10,643 nt of DNA from Euperipatoides rowelli (taxonomy: Eukaryota; Onychophora; Udeonychophora; Euonychophora; Peripatopsidae): assembly GCA_003024985.2 (NCBI GenBank), contig PXIH01S0035353.1. One strand, 5' to 3'. A program made the translations under genes and the position numbers. Below are positions 1-8,759 of this stretch, in pieces. Position 1 is the stretch's first letter, and each line of letters opens with the position of its first letter. The notes under the pieces are model-generated. The model searched no databases, was not told the DNA's origin, and saw only the letters and a list, made by a program, of their open reading frames with translations.

Positions 1-1076
1 CCTCTTTCCTTCTGAATAGAAGTTCGGAAGAATCAGCTTGGCTACCGGAAGGTTTACTTCCTTTGGCCACTTTTTCCATTCCTGCTTCTTCCTCAAGGCA
101 TTTTGCTATGAGCTTAATTTTAGTTTTTGTGATCCTTGCTATTGGATATTCTCTTTTATATACTGTACATATGATTTTTCTATCACAACGATGGCCTAAA
201 TGACTTCTTTAGTTTTAATTTCATTTGCTCTAACCATTGTGAAGAACTAACATAATTAAAAAAAATCACAAACTTAAACATTGTATTCATGTAACAACCA
301 GATAAATCAGCTGTTCCCCTTGTTAAAATATCTGGTGAGCGGGGTTTTTTTTCAGCATATTTTTGCTTATTTTTCTCTAGAAGCATTACAACTTTTTTTT
401 TTTTTTTTTTTTTTGCCAAAAGTGTATTTTTTTAATTCTTCTGCCAGCCTCTCACAACAAGATAAATTTATAGGGCCAACAATTAAGTGGATTATCACCA
501 ATTGAAAAATATAAAAATTAACGGTTATTTCCTCTGAAGATGCTGAAAATTGACGCAAAACACTTGCTACCTACTCATATTTCAATTTGTCATACCAAGT
601 AATATACCAATTCATTTTTAGTCCCGTTATTATTTGTCCTAAAGCAACATTCTTAGTCACTATTTTCTCCTCGTATAATGTAGCTGTCTATATTTTATTT
701 TTCTGTCATTTTTATTTCTGTAATTTCTATTCCTTATGTTGATTTTCCGATTTGCAATATTACCAGCATACATTTCCTTTTAATTCATTCCACACCTTGT
801 TTTGTTTTAATTTATAAACTGTCTAGCTTGATCTTCTTTCAACGTTAAAATTATAATACCAAATGGCTCATCGTTTAGCTCCTCCCAATGTAGTCTTTTC
901 TTTCCCTTGTTTGATTTGGTGTCTGCTACAATAGGTGGTTTACTTAGTTCTATTACTAATTTGTATAGTTTTCTACTCTGTAACACATCAGCTATTTTTA
1001 TTGACAAAACGTTGTAATTTTGACCATTTAATGCCACTATTCTTGCAGCTTTCAATTATCTACATACTTCAGCCAT
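1..1076 (-). pseudogene. Decayed Ty1/copia-type retrotransposon gag fragment
   Basis: On the minus strand an ATG at 1074-1076 opens a frame that meets a TAA after six codons (1056-1058), then stays open from 1055 to 807. That stretch contains ARIVALNGQNYN, then LQSRKLYKLVIE, then HWEELNDEP. This is the layout of the copia-type gag N-terminal domain (UBN2 family): a LNG-NY motif, a 'KLW-V' segment, and a W followed by ND. Further toward position 1, similarity continues only in pieces and in shifting frames. KVWNELK-like residues appear near 740-775, and a lysine-rich stretch is encoded by the T-run at 393-414. A weak GH-C zinc-knuckle remnant lies near 190-205, before a hydrophilic linker that reaches the window edge. 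Several stops and frameshifts show that it is dead. It lies antisense inside or upstream of the host intron. Family assignment rests on motif memory, not on a search. Confidence 0.72.
393..414. repeat. T22 homopolymer
   Basis: This is a run of 22 T within the decayed gag remnant. It would encode lysines on the minus strand. Such a run is a common place for assembly length errors. Confidence 0.9.
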
Positions 1077-1329
1077 TTTCTAGCCACTAAAGTTGTATAG
1101 ACATTGTCCGATCTTGATTTTCCTTTTGATCTCACCTAGTCCATTTATTCCAAACTACAGTCTGCTTCCAAATGTTAAAATTATCCATTAATTACCAAAT
1201 ATGCACAAGATATACAGTAGATCAAACGACTAGACTTTTGGTTGGTTTAAGATATTTATTTCACTGTTCTCAAATGAGAAGTCATTGAGAATATACTACG
1301 CAGAAAAATTTATGCTAATACACATTTTC

Positions 1330-1399
1330 AATTTAAGTTTTGGGATTAGACGTCGTAATAGTGCCCTCTTTTACAACTTCTAATCCCAATACTTAAATT
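1330..1399. ncRNA. Pre-miRNA-like 70-nt hairpin
   Basis: A 21-nt arm at 1330-1350 (starting AATTTAAG, ending GGGATTAGA) is the reverse complement of 1379-1399 with a single mismatch (1339/1390). Pairing then continues inward through 1352-1361 with 1368-1377 and closes on a six-base loop (1362-1367, TGCCCT). In total 28 of 32 opposed positions can pair. The size, the few scattered mismatches and the small loop resemble an animal miRNA precursor, but a short inverted-repeat transposon (MITE) could look the same. I do not recognise the arms as a known miRNA. It lies on the host-gene strand about 255 bases upstream of the 1655 exon. Transcription is not shown by the sequence. Confidence 0.4.
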
Positions 1400-1654
1400 A
1401 AAATTAAATAGTTGGAAAATTAATATTTGGTCACACTATTTTTAAGACACTGAAGCTACATGACTAAAGAATTTGTGTTCTTTTCAGGGGTAAAGTTACA
1501 CTGTGTTAATTCTTTGTTCATTTTTATTTTTTTAAGTAGAAAAGATTGTTTCTGAAGCAAAACTAGCCTACATATTTTCTTTGAAATTATTTGATAACTG
1601 CCCTTGATGTTTCTGGCATTAATAACTGACAATAAACAAATGTTTTGATTTCAG

Positions 1655-1767
1655 TTATCTAGTAGAGCCAAGCAGAGTGTTGAAGAAAAGTTGCGTTTTG
1701 TAAATGCATACTCAGTTGCTGGGGTAAGCCCTGAAGGACACAAAATCTTTCTTGCTATCACCAAAAC
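1655..1767 (+). CDS. LSM12: LSM12 homolog, internal exon: start of AD domain
   Basis: This is an internal coding exon: 37 codons plus two bases, entering in phase 0 and leaving in phase 2. It follows a pyrimidine-rich acceptor ending TTTCAG and is followed by the strong donor GTAAGT. The translation runs from LSSRAKQSVEEKL through NAYSVAGVSPEG to AITKT. It aligns by memory with the part of animal LSM12 just after the Lsm domain (human KLASKART, then [20 protein letters not shown]), which opens the AD (anticodon-binding-like) domain. LSM12 is a small two-domain protein known to associate with ataxin-2. In Drosophila it links ATX2 to TYF in clock neurons, and in human cells it has been reported as an NAADP-binding partner of two-pore channels. 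The Lsm-domain exons are not in the window. Identity is confident; the function in this species is inferred from homologs. Confidence 0.93.
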
Positions 1768-2625
1768 GTAAGTAACTTAGAATTGTTTAAAAATGTGTCC
1801 CCCCCCCCTGCCCCATCATTTTCTTTTTAAAGAATGAAGTCAAAACAATGTCTTTGTTGAAAATAGAATATATTCTCCAAACATAGTGTAGGCTAGATAT
1901 ACTGTAAATGTCTCTGTTTATTCAAGCTGATACTCTTTTACATCTCCTATCTGACTCTTCAGCCAAGGAATCTTTCTTTGGTCAGATATATCAAAGTTTG
2001 CAAAGGAAGGCTGTTAAGGTGCTTTGTGCTAATCTGCTAGTTCAAATTTCCTTTTTAGATTTGATTATTGAGGTATCAGTTTTCCTTCTGACATCAAGCA
2101 TTAAATTAAAGAATTTATTAAAGCATATTTTCTATATAGGTTGCTTTATTATTAAGATAAACAAATATAATTTTAAATTGCATTAAAAATAGTTAATAAT
2201 TGATTGTACAGTATATTGATGATTGAGCAGTGTCGAACTTCATAAATCAAATGTAAAACCTCATTTTTTCTCAGTCTTGGTGCAATTCTGAATGGCAGTA
2301 ATGGTTATACAGTAGATTAATACATTCATAATGTCTACTTTTAAGATCGGTAAAACACTACTTACTTTGTTCTTGAAAAACAAAATATCTCCTGTTGTTT
2401 GTTTCATCATTCAATTATACGTCATTTATTGCACCACGGATTTGACCGCGATAACATTTAGATCTCATCGGGCCTTCACAGTTCTCTAAGTACTGATTTT
2501 TTGGATACTAAATTTAAATAAAGATCAATTTGAAATCTTATTTGATTCAAAAGGAGGGAATAAAAATTAAAGCATAACTAATTAAAAAATAAACAAATGA
2601 CAATATTTTTAAAATGAATTTAATA

Positions 2626-2701
2626 TAACCGACACTTTAATAAATTTATAACATCGGTCCTAATATTTCATAACACCGGTCTTAGTGTTTAACAGCGGTC
2701 C
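2626..2701. repeat. Degenerate short tandem repeats with CGGTC core
   Basis: Four spaced units begin TAACC or TAACA at 2626, 2649, 2671 and 2690. The last three read TAACATCGGTCC, TAACACCGGTCT and TAACAGCGGTCC; the first is degenerate (TAACCGACAC). Spacing is 23, 22 and 19 bases. The units stand out from the surrounding AT-rich sequence by their shared CGGTC core. A half-related inverted motif, GGACTGGC, follows near 2727. No function is known to me. Confidence 0.6.
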
Positions 2702-2965
2702 ATATAGAATAATAACATATGTTTAGGACTGGCATTATAAAATCTCATTAAACATGTTTCAGACATCAAGATCGCAATCAAATGCGNGAAAGTTTTGAAA
2801 AATTGTAATTACTCTACTATCTTTTCAGAATTTCAAATAATTCATTACTAAATGTTGATCGTCTAAAGAAACAACATATGTGACTGACTTCACACGTTAA
2901 AACCCTATTTTTTATGATAATTATGATTTATAACATCAATAATGAAAAAGTAAGTCTGAAAGCTT

Positions 2966-2984
2966 ACCATGTATATTACATGGT
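2966..2984. repeat. Perfect 7-bp inverted repeat
   Basis: ACCATGT and ACATGGT flank a five-base spacer, ATATT. This is a minor structure in otherwise featureless intron. Confidence 0.5.
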
Positions 2985-3180
2985 GACAACAAGGAAGCTG
3001 GTTTAAGAGTATAGCAAAAACATGTTTGGCCTCTCTAGTGAAAGTTGAACTCGCTATTTTGTGGGAAGACCATAGTTATACAATATCTTGGGACATTTCT
3101 ATTTGAGATAAAATCGTATTATAGATCAATTTCTTCATGTTTGAAAGGTTTTAAAAATATATTTATACTTTATTAAAAAA

Positions 3181-3241
3181 ATTACTGAATTAAAAATCTG
3201 AATATAAAATTAATATAGCATCAATTAATAGTTTCAGTAAT
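3181..3241. repeat. 9-bp inverted repeat with a 43-base spacer
   Basis: ATTACTGAA (3181-3189) and TTCAGTAAT (3233-3241) are exact inverse complements. They lie immediately left of the CRE and duplication region and could be the ends of a very small element, although no target duplication is evident. Confidence 0.5.
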
Positions 3242-3253
3242 ATGCTCCCAGCG

Positions 3254-3278
3254 TGACGTCACATAAAGTCATGCAAAT
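3254..3278. promoter_or_regulatory. CRE palindrome and octamer motif pair
   Basis: A perfect CRE, TGACGTCA (3254-3261), is followed nine bases later by the POU octamer ATGCAAAT (3271-3278). Both sit in a small GC-richer patch just before the tandem duplication. They are exact matches to the CREB/ATF and POU consensus sites, but short motifs occur by chance and intronic activity is unproven. Confidence 0.35.
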
Positions 3279-3295
3279 TACATTTTATGCGCAAT

Positions 3296-3696
3296 AGCAC
3301 ACCTTATATTTCTTACACCATGTTTTGATGACTTAGTTTGTTGAAGAATCCACTTTTCAAACAAAACCAAGATGGATGTGCCCTGTTGAATAGAACAGAA
3401 GATAGGTTATTCNAAATATTGTTAATTTTGAGTTTTTTTTTAGTACGGTAGTTTAAATGACTAAGCTAATAAAATACATTTTTAACAAATTATTTTATAT
3501 AAAATACTATGTTTTAATTTTTTATGAAAATTTACACTATAACTGTGAAAAAAATAATAAATTTTTTAATCTTTTTTTTTTTACATTTTATTTGCGGTAC
3601 TCACCTTCAGGGTTAATGCAAACAAATCTATCATGGCTCCGTTAAGCCTCCAATGGAATTTTCTTGTCATTTGTGCTCGATTTTTCAATTCAGTTT
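3296..3696. repeat. 408-bp tandem duplication, copy 1
   Basis: The 401 bases from AGCACACCTTATATTTC to CAATTCAGTTT recur 408 bases downstream at 3704-4104. I saw no difference apart from an N at 3413, which is G at 3821 in copy 2. The copies are separated by seven bases. The unit contains long AT-rich sequence and a 62-codon open frame that is also duplicated (3457-3645), whose lysine-, phenylalanine- and tyrosine-rich translation looks like chance. Near-identity means a very recent duplication or an assembly artefact. Confidence 0.95.
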
Positions 3697-3703
3697 TCAA
3701 TTC

Positions 3704-4104
3704 AGCACACCTTATATTTCTTACACCATGTTTTGATGACTTAGTTTGTTGAAGAATCCACTTTTCAAACAAAACCAAGATGGATGTGCCCTGTTGAATA
3801 GAACAGAAGATAGGTTATTCGAAATATTGTTAATTTTGAGTTTTTTTTTAGTACGGTAGTTTAAATGACTAAGCTAATAAAATACATTTTTAACAAATTA
3901 TTTTATATAAAATACTATGTTTTAATTTTTTATGAAAATTTACACTATAACTGTGAAAAAAATAATAAATTTTTTAATCTTTTTTTTTTTACATTTTATT
4001 TGCGGTACTCACCTTCAGGGTTAATGCAAACAAATCTATCATGGCTCCGTTAAGCCTCCAATGGAATTTTCTTGTCATTTGTGCTCGATTTTTCAATTCA
4101 GTTT
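3704..4104. repeat. 408-bp tandem duplication, copy 2
   Basis: This is the second copy of the unit described at 3296-3696. It diverges abruptly at 4105, where it continues GAACCTTAC instead of TCAATTCAG. The junction between the copies holds a 12-bp direct repeat, TTTTCAATTCAG, at 3682-3693 and 3694-3705, which fits replication slippage or end-joining with a small templated insertion. Confidence 0.95.
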
Positions 4105-4249
4105 GAACCTTACAAAAGTGTAATCTGCACACCTTTTAATTTACCAAAAGCATGAGGGCAATTACTGTAGTATGCTGTCAAAAGGCGCCCCACCTTTATT
4201 TCAAATCAAAAGTTAGGTAAAGTGTGCTGTCACCATGCTTAAACTTTTT

Positions 4250-4445
4250 GGGCCTGTTCGAGAATAGGTTCTGAACCTTGAGAACTTTGTTCCTGGTGTC
4301 TGAGAATGGTTGTTCTTGGTGTCCGAGAAGTTCCGAGAACCTACATCCGGGTTCTGAGTACCAGATTCTCGAGGTTCCATGAAAAAGCTGGTACTGCTAG
4401 AACTTAAAATGGCGGCATACNTGGGACAAAACGGCGGCGTATAGG
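4250..4445. repeat. GC-richer island of GAGAA/TTCTC repeats and two GGCGGC repeats
   Basis: Within AT-rich intron, this patch carries GAGAA at 4260, 4280, 4302, 4325 and 4335 and TTCTC at 4366. A 17-bp unit (4290-4306 and 4313-4329, two mismatches) repeats with a 23-bp period. GAACCTTGAGAAC (4273-4285) is nearly the inverse of the TTCTCGAGGTTC near 4366-4377. It is followed by two related units, AAAATGGCGGCATAC and AAAACGGCGGCGTAT. The start GGGCCTGTTCGAGAA resembles some DNA-transposon ends, so it may be the terminus of an unidentified element. Confidence 0.5.
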
Positions 4446-4675
4446 ATAAATTGAAAATATTAAATAAATGGTGAAATTCTTAATTTCATTAACGTTGAAA
4501 ATTAGATTTNGTATCTCTTTAATTTTAATAGTGGAAACTTTTCTATTATTATTTTCAAGAAGCAGCATGCCATTGAATAAATGATACAGCAGGAACTCTC
4601 TTTTATTTAATTAATTGGGCTAATAAACTAGTCTAATCGCAAATGGCTTTTAAAATCAGAATCGTTACATTTTGA

Positions 4676-4693
4676 ATATACTGTACAGTATAT
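4676..4693. repeat. 18-bp perfect palindrome ATATACTGTACAGTATAT
   Basis: The 18 bases read the same on both strands. It joins a TACTGTA and a TACAGTA, the word that recurs throughout this window. No protein-binding role can be assigned from sequence alone. Confidence 0.9.
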
Positions 4694-5124
4694 GAAGTTA
4701 TTTTAAGTACAAAAAATAATTTAAAGTTGTTATACTTTCCAAGTCTTTTTCTTTTTTTTTCACTTACCGATGGAGGCAAGTTAAATTTTTTTGTCTCTTC
4801 TCACAAAATGATAGCCAATCATTTCAAGTTCGCTAGTGTTTGTTAACTTAGTGAGCCAGGCCTGGATTCAGTTATCAGGATTATGAGGATTATGACTGAA
4901 TTTGTGTGAATAATATATTGAGTAAATTCAGTTNCCTTTGACAAAGATTGTCCCGTTTTATAATTTTAAATTTATGGGATCCCTAACATTATTACAGTTT
5001 ATTAGTATGATTATTATATACAGTAGGTGATATTGTCTGTGGAGCAAACTCCTCATGTAACCCTGCTTGCTTAGTTAGCTAGACTATCTGGTAACCTCTG
5101 TGTGTGTAGCTTGTGATGAGGCAC

Positions 5125-5152
5125 AATTGTATTCCTTATTAGGGATACAATT
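5125..5152. repeat. Short inverted repeat before the second exon
   Basis: AATTGTATTCC (5125-5135) is complementary to GGGATACAATT (5142-5152) with one mismatch and a six-base loop TTATTA. It lies about 130 bases upstream of the acceptor at 5280. It could fold in the pre-mRNA or be a footprint of a small element. Confidence 0.6.
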
Positions 5153-5254
5153 ATGTCCTTATTACAATTCTATTAAAAAACTTCATATTTTCTTTAAATT
5201 AATATATATGCTATATATTTTTGTTTTTATTGTATGTAAACTATTTGTGACTGA

Positions 5255-5416
<162 letters not shown>

Positions 5417-5689
5417 TAAAATGTTTGATGTACAAATACTGTAAATAGGCTATTGTATTTTGAGAGCAAATGATTTGTAGACCTTTGAACTACCATTCAA
5501 GCATAAAGCACACTTTTTAGCCCCCTTTAGACTAAAAATTAAGTTCAAAGAAAATTATAATTTCCTATGACAAAGTCTAAAAGACATCTTTAAAAATGGG
5601 ATTGCATTCACTGAAAAATGGAAGTTGACAAACTTCTGCTTTGCGAACCACTCATGATACTTCTAATTTTTCATCATCTTTAATATATA

Positions 5690-5725
5690 TATTAGTTTTA
5701 TAATATTTATTAGTTTTATAATAGC
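5690..5725. repeat. 18-bp direct repeat, two copies
   Basis: ATTAGTTTTATAATA occurs twice with an 18-base period (from about 5691 and 5709). It is a simple AT-rich tandem duplication with no evident function. Confidence 0.7.
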
Positions 5726-5726
5726 T

Positions 5727-5761
5727 TTAACCCTTTGTGTGTAAATGGCGATTAAAATCGC
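5727..5761. repeat. Solo TTAACCCTTTG end with a small hairpin
   Basis: TTAACCCTTTGTGTG starts at 5727 and is followed by the inverted repeat GCGATTAAAATCGC (about 5748-5761). It resembles a single piggyBac-type end, but I found no opposite terminus nearby. Confidence 0.3.
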
Positions 5762-5925
5762 GCTTTTCAGTATCATAAAATGGTAAATTGCAAAAATCAT
5801 AAGTATTTTANTACTGATATAGTGTTTTATTTTAATATGATTAGTTGTAATGGGGTATTTTAAATGTGGTAACTCATAAAATATATTTCATTCAATTGAT
5901 ATTGTAAGATTCATATAGCCTAGAT

Positions 5926-5970
5926 CAGTGTTTTTCAACCTGACCTCCTCCACCACGATCTGGGGAAAAA
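5926..5970 (+). mobile_element. hAT-like transposon terminus
   Basis: CAGTGTTTTTCAACC at 5926-5940 matches the typical CAGTG...TCAACC start of hAT-superfamily terminal inverted repeats. I found no matching inverted end (GGTTGAAAAACACTG or similar) downstream and no second copy of the preceding eight bases, so only one end, or a chance match, is present. The following sequence has T- and A-runs (A21 at 6034-6054). Confidence 0.35.
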
Positions 5971-6033
5971 ATTGAGTTAATAAGAGAAAAGTGTGAATGT
6001 TTTTTTTTTCTTTTTTCCAATTAACAAGTAAGT

Positions 6034-6054
6034 AAAAAAAAAAAAAAAAAAAAA
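6034..6054. repeat. A21 homopolymer
   Basis: This run of 21 A lies about 100 bases after the hAT-like end. It could be the tail of a retroposed sequence, but no SINE- or LINE-like body or target duplication is recognisable beside it. Confidence 0.9.
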
Positions 6055-7215
6055 GTTGACAGAACTTAGTCAATGCTAATTGTAATCAATATTTTTATGA
6101 GTTTGTTACAGCATATACTGCATAATAATTAAACTTGAACTTTTGTTCTTTAATAATGTAATGTGGACAGTATTATTACCCAGCAAACTTCTTTCGACCA
6201 AGCAATTAGTCTAAACCTTAAAGTTGAAAACATTGCTCTAGTCTATGATGCTGCCCCTATTATGAATCCCTCTCTCCTAAATGTAATTTTGAAATCCTTT
6301 AAAAGATTAAAATATATCCATTACAGAAAAATATATTTATATTTTCAAATCTATTATTTATTTATTTTTTTTATTTGGAAAAAAAAAAATCTAAATTATA
6401 AGCATTTTGATTATCCTCTTTTGAGGCATTCAATTTATAGTGCAGAATTATAAATTTGTATTGAGTATAAGTTTATAGAAGTATATTTTGCATTTCAAGT
6501 CAATTTATAATTAATCCCAAAAGCTACACACTATCTTGCAACGCTCATTTATTTTTCAATAAGTTACTTTGAGATTGCCCACAGTTAGGATATGCTAAGA
6601 ATGTGATATGATAAAAATAATTATAAACATTCTGCTATTGGTATTTATGGATAGATAAATATATAATGTATAAAAGAAAATAAACTTACTCAAGGTGCTA
6701 GTAATTACACTATAGAAAACCAACATATAGCTATTCAATACATGACTACAAGTTGAGCACTACTCACTAAATTAGATCAATTTGGAAAATGGTGTTTAGA
6801 GTTTAAATTTATAGAATTTTACTAATCCAGTATTTATTTTAACACTCCTGGATTTAATTATTAAAATCCTTTGGCATGTGAATGGCCTAGTTTTAAGTTT
6901 CATTGTTAGCATCTCAACAAACTAATTAATAAATTATAATTTAAAAGAATAAAACAAACCATTAAAATTAAAACTAGAGCTAATGCAATTTATCCCCCCT
7001 CCCCTCCTTTTCACAATTTATTTCCAGTTAATTTGTCTAAAACCTCAATATTTTCCTAATTCTGTTACAAAATGGTTTAAAAACAATATTCATATGCCAC
7101 TAGATTTTATCTTAAAATTTCTTGATTAAAAATCACAATAAGTGCATGAAAATTAAACCGTTAACAATTTTTCAAAACTCCCGAAACTTTTCTAGTATTG
7201 CATGATAATTAGGAT

Positions 7216-8111
7216 TTAACCCTTTCACTAAGGTATTTCTATAAATCTAATGACAGGTGTATGACATGCTTTTATTCAATTGCACAATTTTATATAAATT
7301 TTGTAAGATCTGGCAGTGAAAAAAATAATTCTAAAGCAAAGTTTGGTCATAGAAGTTGGCGGTCCACATTCATAAGTTCCATAACACTTTGGTCAGCATT
7401 TTCCTCTTTTTAATGTACACTATATAGAAAATATTGTAAAGAGAAAAATTTCGCTTCTAATTAGAGTGGAGAGAATGGCTTTACACTGGCCACTTCCAGT
7501 ATCTTAGTACTCTTTTAATAAAACAAGGAAATGATGTAAAACTGTGAATGAAAAACAAAAAGGTGATCAATTATTGGATTTGGTTAATTACCATTACAAA
7601 TGACTTCAGCACAAATTGATAGTTATGGTTATACTTATAAACCTCTGCAGCTTTTAAAGTTCTTCACAATTCTTGTATAAAAATCAATTTTATAAAACTG
7701 ATGATACTGTATTAGAAAAAGAATACAAATTTTATTCTAAAATGCTTTGATTTGGATCAAACTTGGTATTAAGTTCCATCCCTTCTTCCCAATTTGATCC
7801 TTATGACAGTGGCCTGAGGACAAGGTTAGGGGAGGAGAGTATTATTGAGTATGGAAGATTGAAATTTTCTATAATACTGCAGATATAAAATCCAAAACTT
7901 CATACTTTTTAATTCAAACTTTAGTTGATTCTAAGATTATTTCTTTAATTTTTGGCATTTTAATCTTAGGTCCAAAGTCACACTCAGGCACTTTCATATT
8001 TTTTTTTTTTTTTNTAAATGTTTTAGAATATATTTATTAGACCACCTTAAAGTCAAAATTTCAGAATCACTTGAAAAATCCAAAAAAAAAAAAAAATTAC
8101 GAAAGGGTTAA
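7216..8111. mobile_element. Possible piggyBac-type non-autonomous element flanked by TTAA
   Basis: TTAA (7216-7219) is followed by CCCTTTC, and GAAAGGG (8101-8107) is followed by TTAA (8108-8111). TTAA target sites with CCC...GGG ends are the hallmark of piggyBac elements. Here the inverted match is only seven bases (CCCTTTC) before it decays. The 888-bp interior has no transposase-like frame. It has an internal 9-bp inverted repeat (CTAAGATTA 7931-7939, TAATCTTAG 7961-7969). A similar TTAACCCTTTG start with no partner occurs at 5727. The ends are short, so chance is possible. Confidence 0.35.
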
Positions 8112-8192
8112 ACACACATTAAGATTTAATTTGTATATTGAGTTTAAACACAGGTGCTATATACAGTATATCATTCGCGTATAAACGAGACA

Positions 8193-8218
8193 TTGTAATT
8201 TCCAATATAAAATTACAA
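8193..8218. repeat. Perfect 9-bp inverted repeat
   Basis: TTGTAATTT (8193-8201) and AAATTACAA (8210-8218) form a perfect stem with an eight-base loop. It is close to a TACAGTA word (8162). No function is assigned. Confidence 0.6.
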
Positions 8219-8379
8219 AGATTGTTCACACTTTTGCAGACAGTATCACTTAAAAAACATAACCACAAATATCATCACTAAGTTAATCCACTAATTGACC
8301 ACAAAGACTTACAATTAGATTTTTATCTCAGTTACTAATATGCTCGGCTACTCTCTTAATTCTCACTGCTTAATCCCTG

Positions 8380-8703
8380 CAGTTAATGGCGGCAATGACA
8401 CAAAGAAGGTGTCGGAGAAAAAAAAACAATGCATCAAAAATTTATTGTTTTTAGTCAGATATCTATGTGATACAAATATTGATAATTCATATTATCAATA
8501 ATTTTTTTTATTCCATTAACCAAAAATTCCTACTGATACTCAACATCCCAGTTGCATTAAAGTACTGTATTACTAAACTTAATTATTATGTTTAATTATA
8601 ACGTACTCACTCAATCATATGTAATGAATCCCATACAGACACCATGACTCACTCATCTTGGCCGACAATACCTTGTGTACAACCTCCTCCCTACATTTCA
8701 ACA
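8380..8703 (-). repeat. Possible copia-type LTR (one end only)
   Basis: Read on the minus strand, the sequence right after the integrase remnant turns from GTTTGGG into TGTTGAAATGTAGGGAGG at about position 8703. This resembles the TG-initiated start of a copia LTR preceded by a short purine-containing tract. Further along is a moderately GC-rich patch (near 8380-8410). The other LTR end (CA on the minus strand) and a second LTR copy were not found, so the inner limit is a guess. Confidence 0.25.
8477..8500. repeat. Perfect 10-bp stem hairpin
   Basis: TATTGATAAT (8477-8486) pairs perfectly with ATTATCAATA (8491-8500) around the loop TCAT. It lies inside the possible LTR region. It is AT-rich and of unknown significance. 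Confidence 0.6.
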
Positions 8704-8759
8704 CCCAAACATAAAATATTAAGTTCTTGAATCCAACATTAAACTAAATATCTGGCAGG

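Noticed and set aside
183-558. Overlapping short ORFs around the T22 run on both strands
   Set aside because: Lysine- or phenylalanine-rich translations are driven by the homopolymer. The minus-strand parts belong to the decayed gag remnant, not to a gene of their own.
3457-3645. 62-codon plus-strand ORF, duplicated at 3865-4053
   Set aside because: The translation is K/Y/F/N-rich as expected from AT-rich DNA and is duplicated only because the whole 408-bp unit is. No domain is recognisable.
4273-4297. Steroid receptor-like element AGAAC-TTT-GTTCC
   Set aside because: Half-site spacing does not fit the AGAACA-nnn-TGTTCT consensus, and it is explained by the local GAGAA repeat pattern.
4853-4870. 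CCAGGCCTGG as the partner terminus of the GGGCCTGTTC end at 4250
   Set aside because: Only about six bases agree, and the motif is a self-palindrome, so the pairing is not convincing.
6034-6054. SINE or processed pseudogene tail at the A21 run
   Set aside because: No tRNA-like A/B box, recognisable gene body or flanking target duplication accompanies the A-run.
5888-6073. Minus-strand ORF over the A21 run and hAT-like end
   Set aside because: The translation is mostly F- and K-runs from homopolymers.
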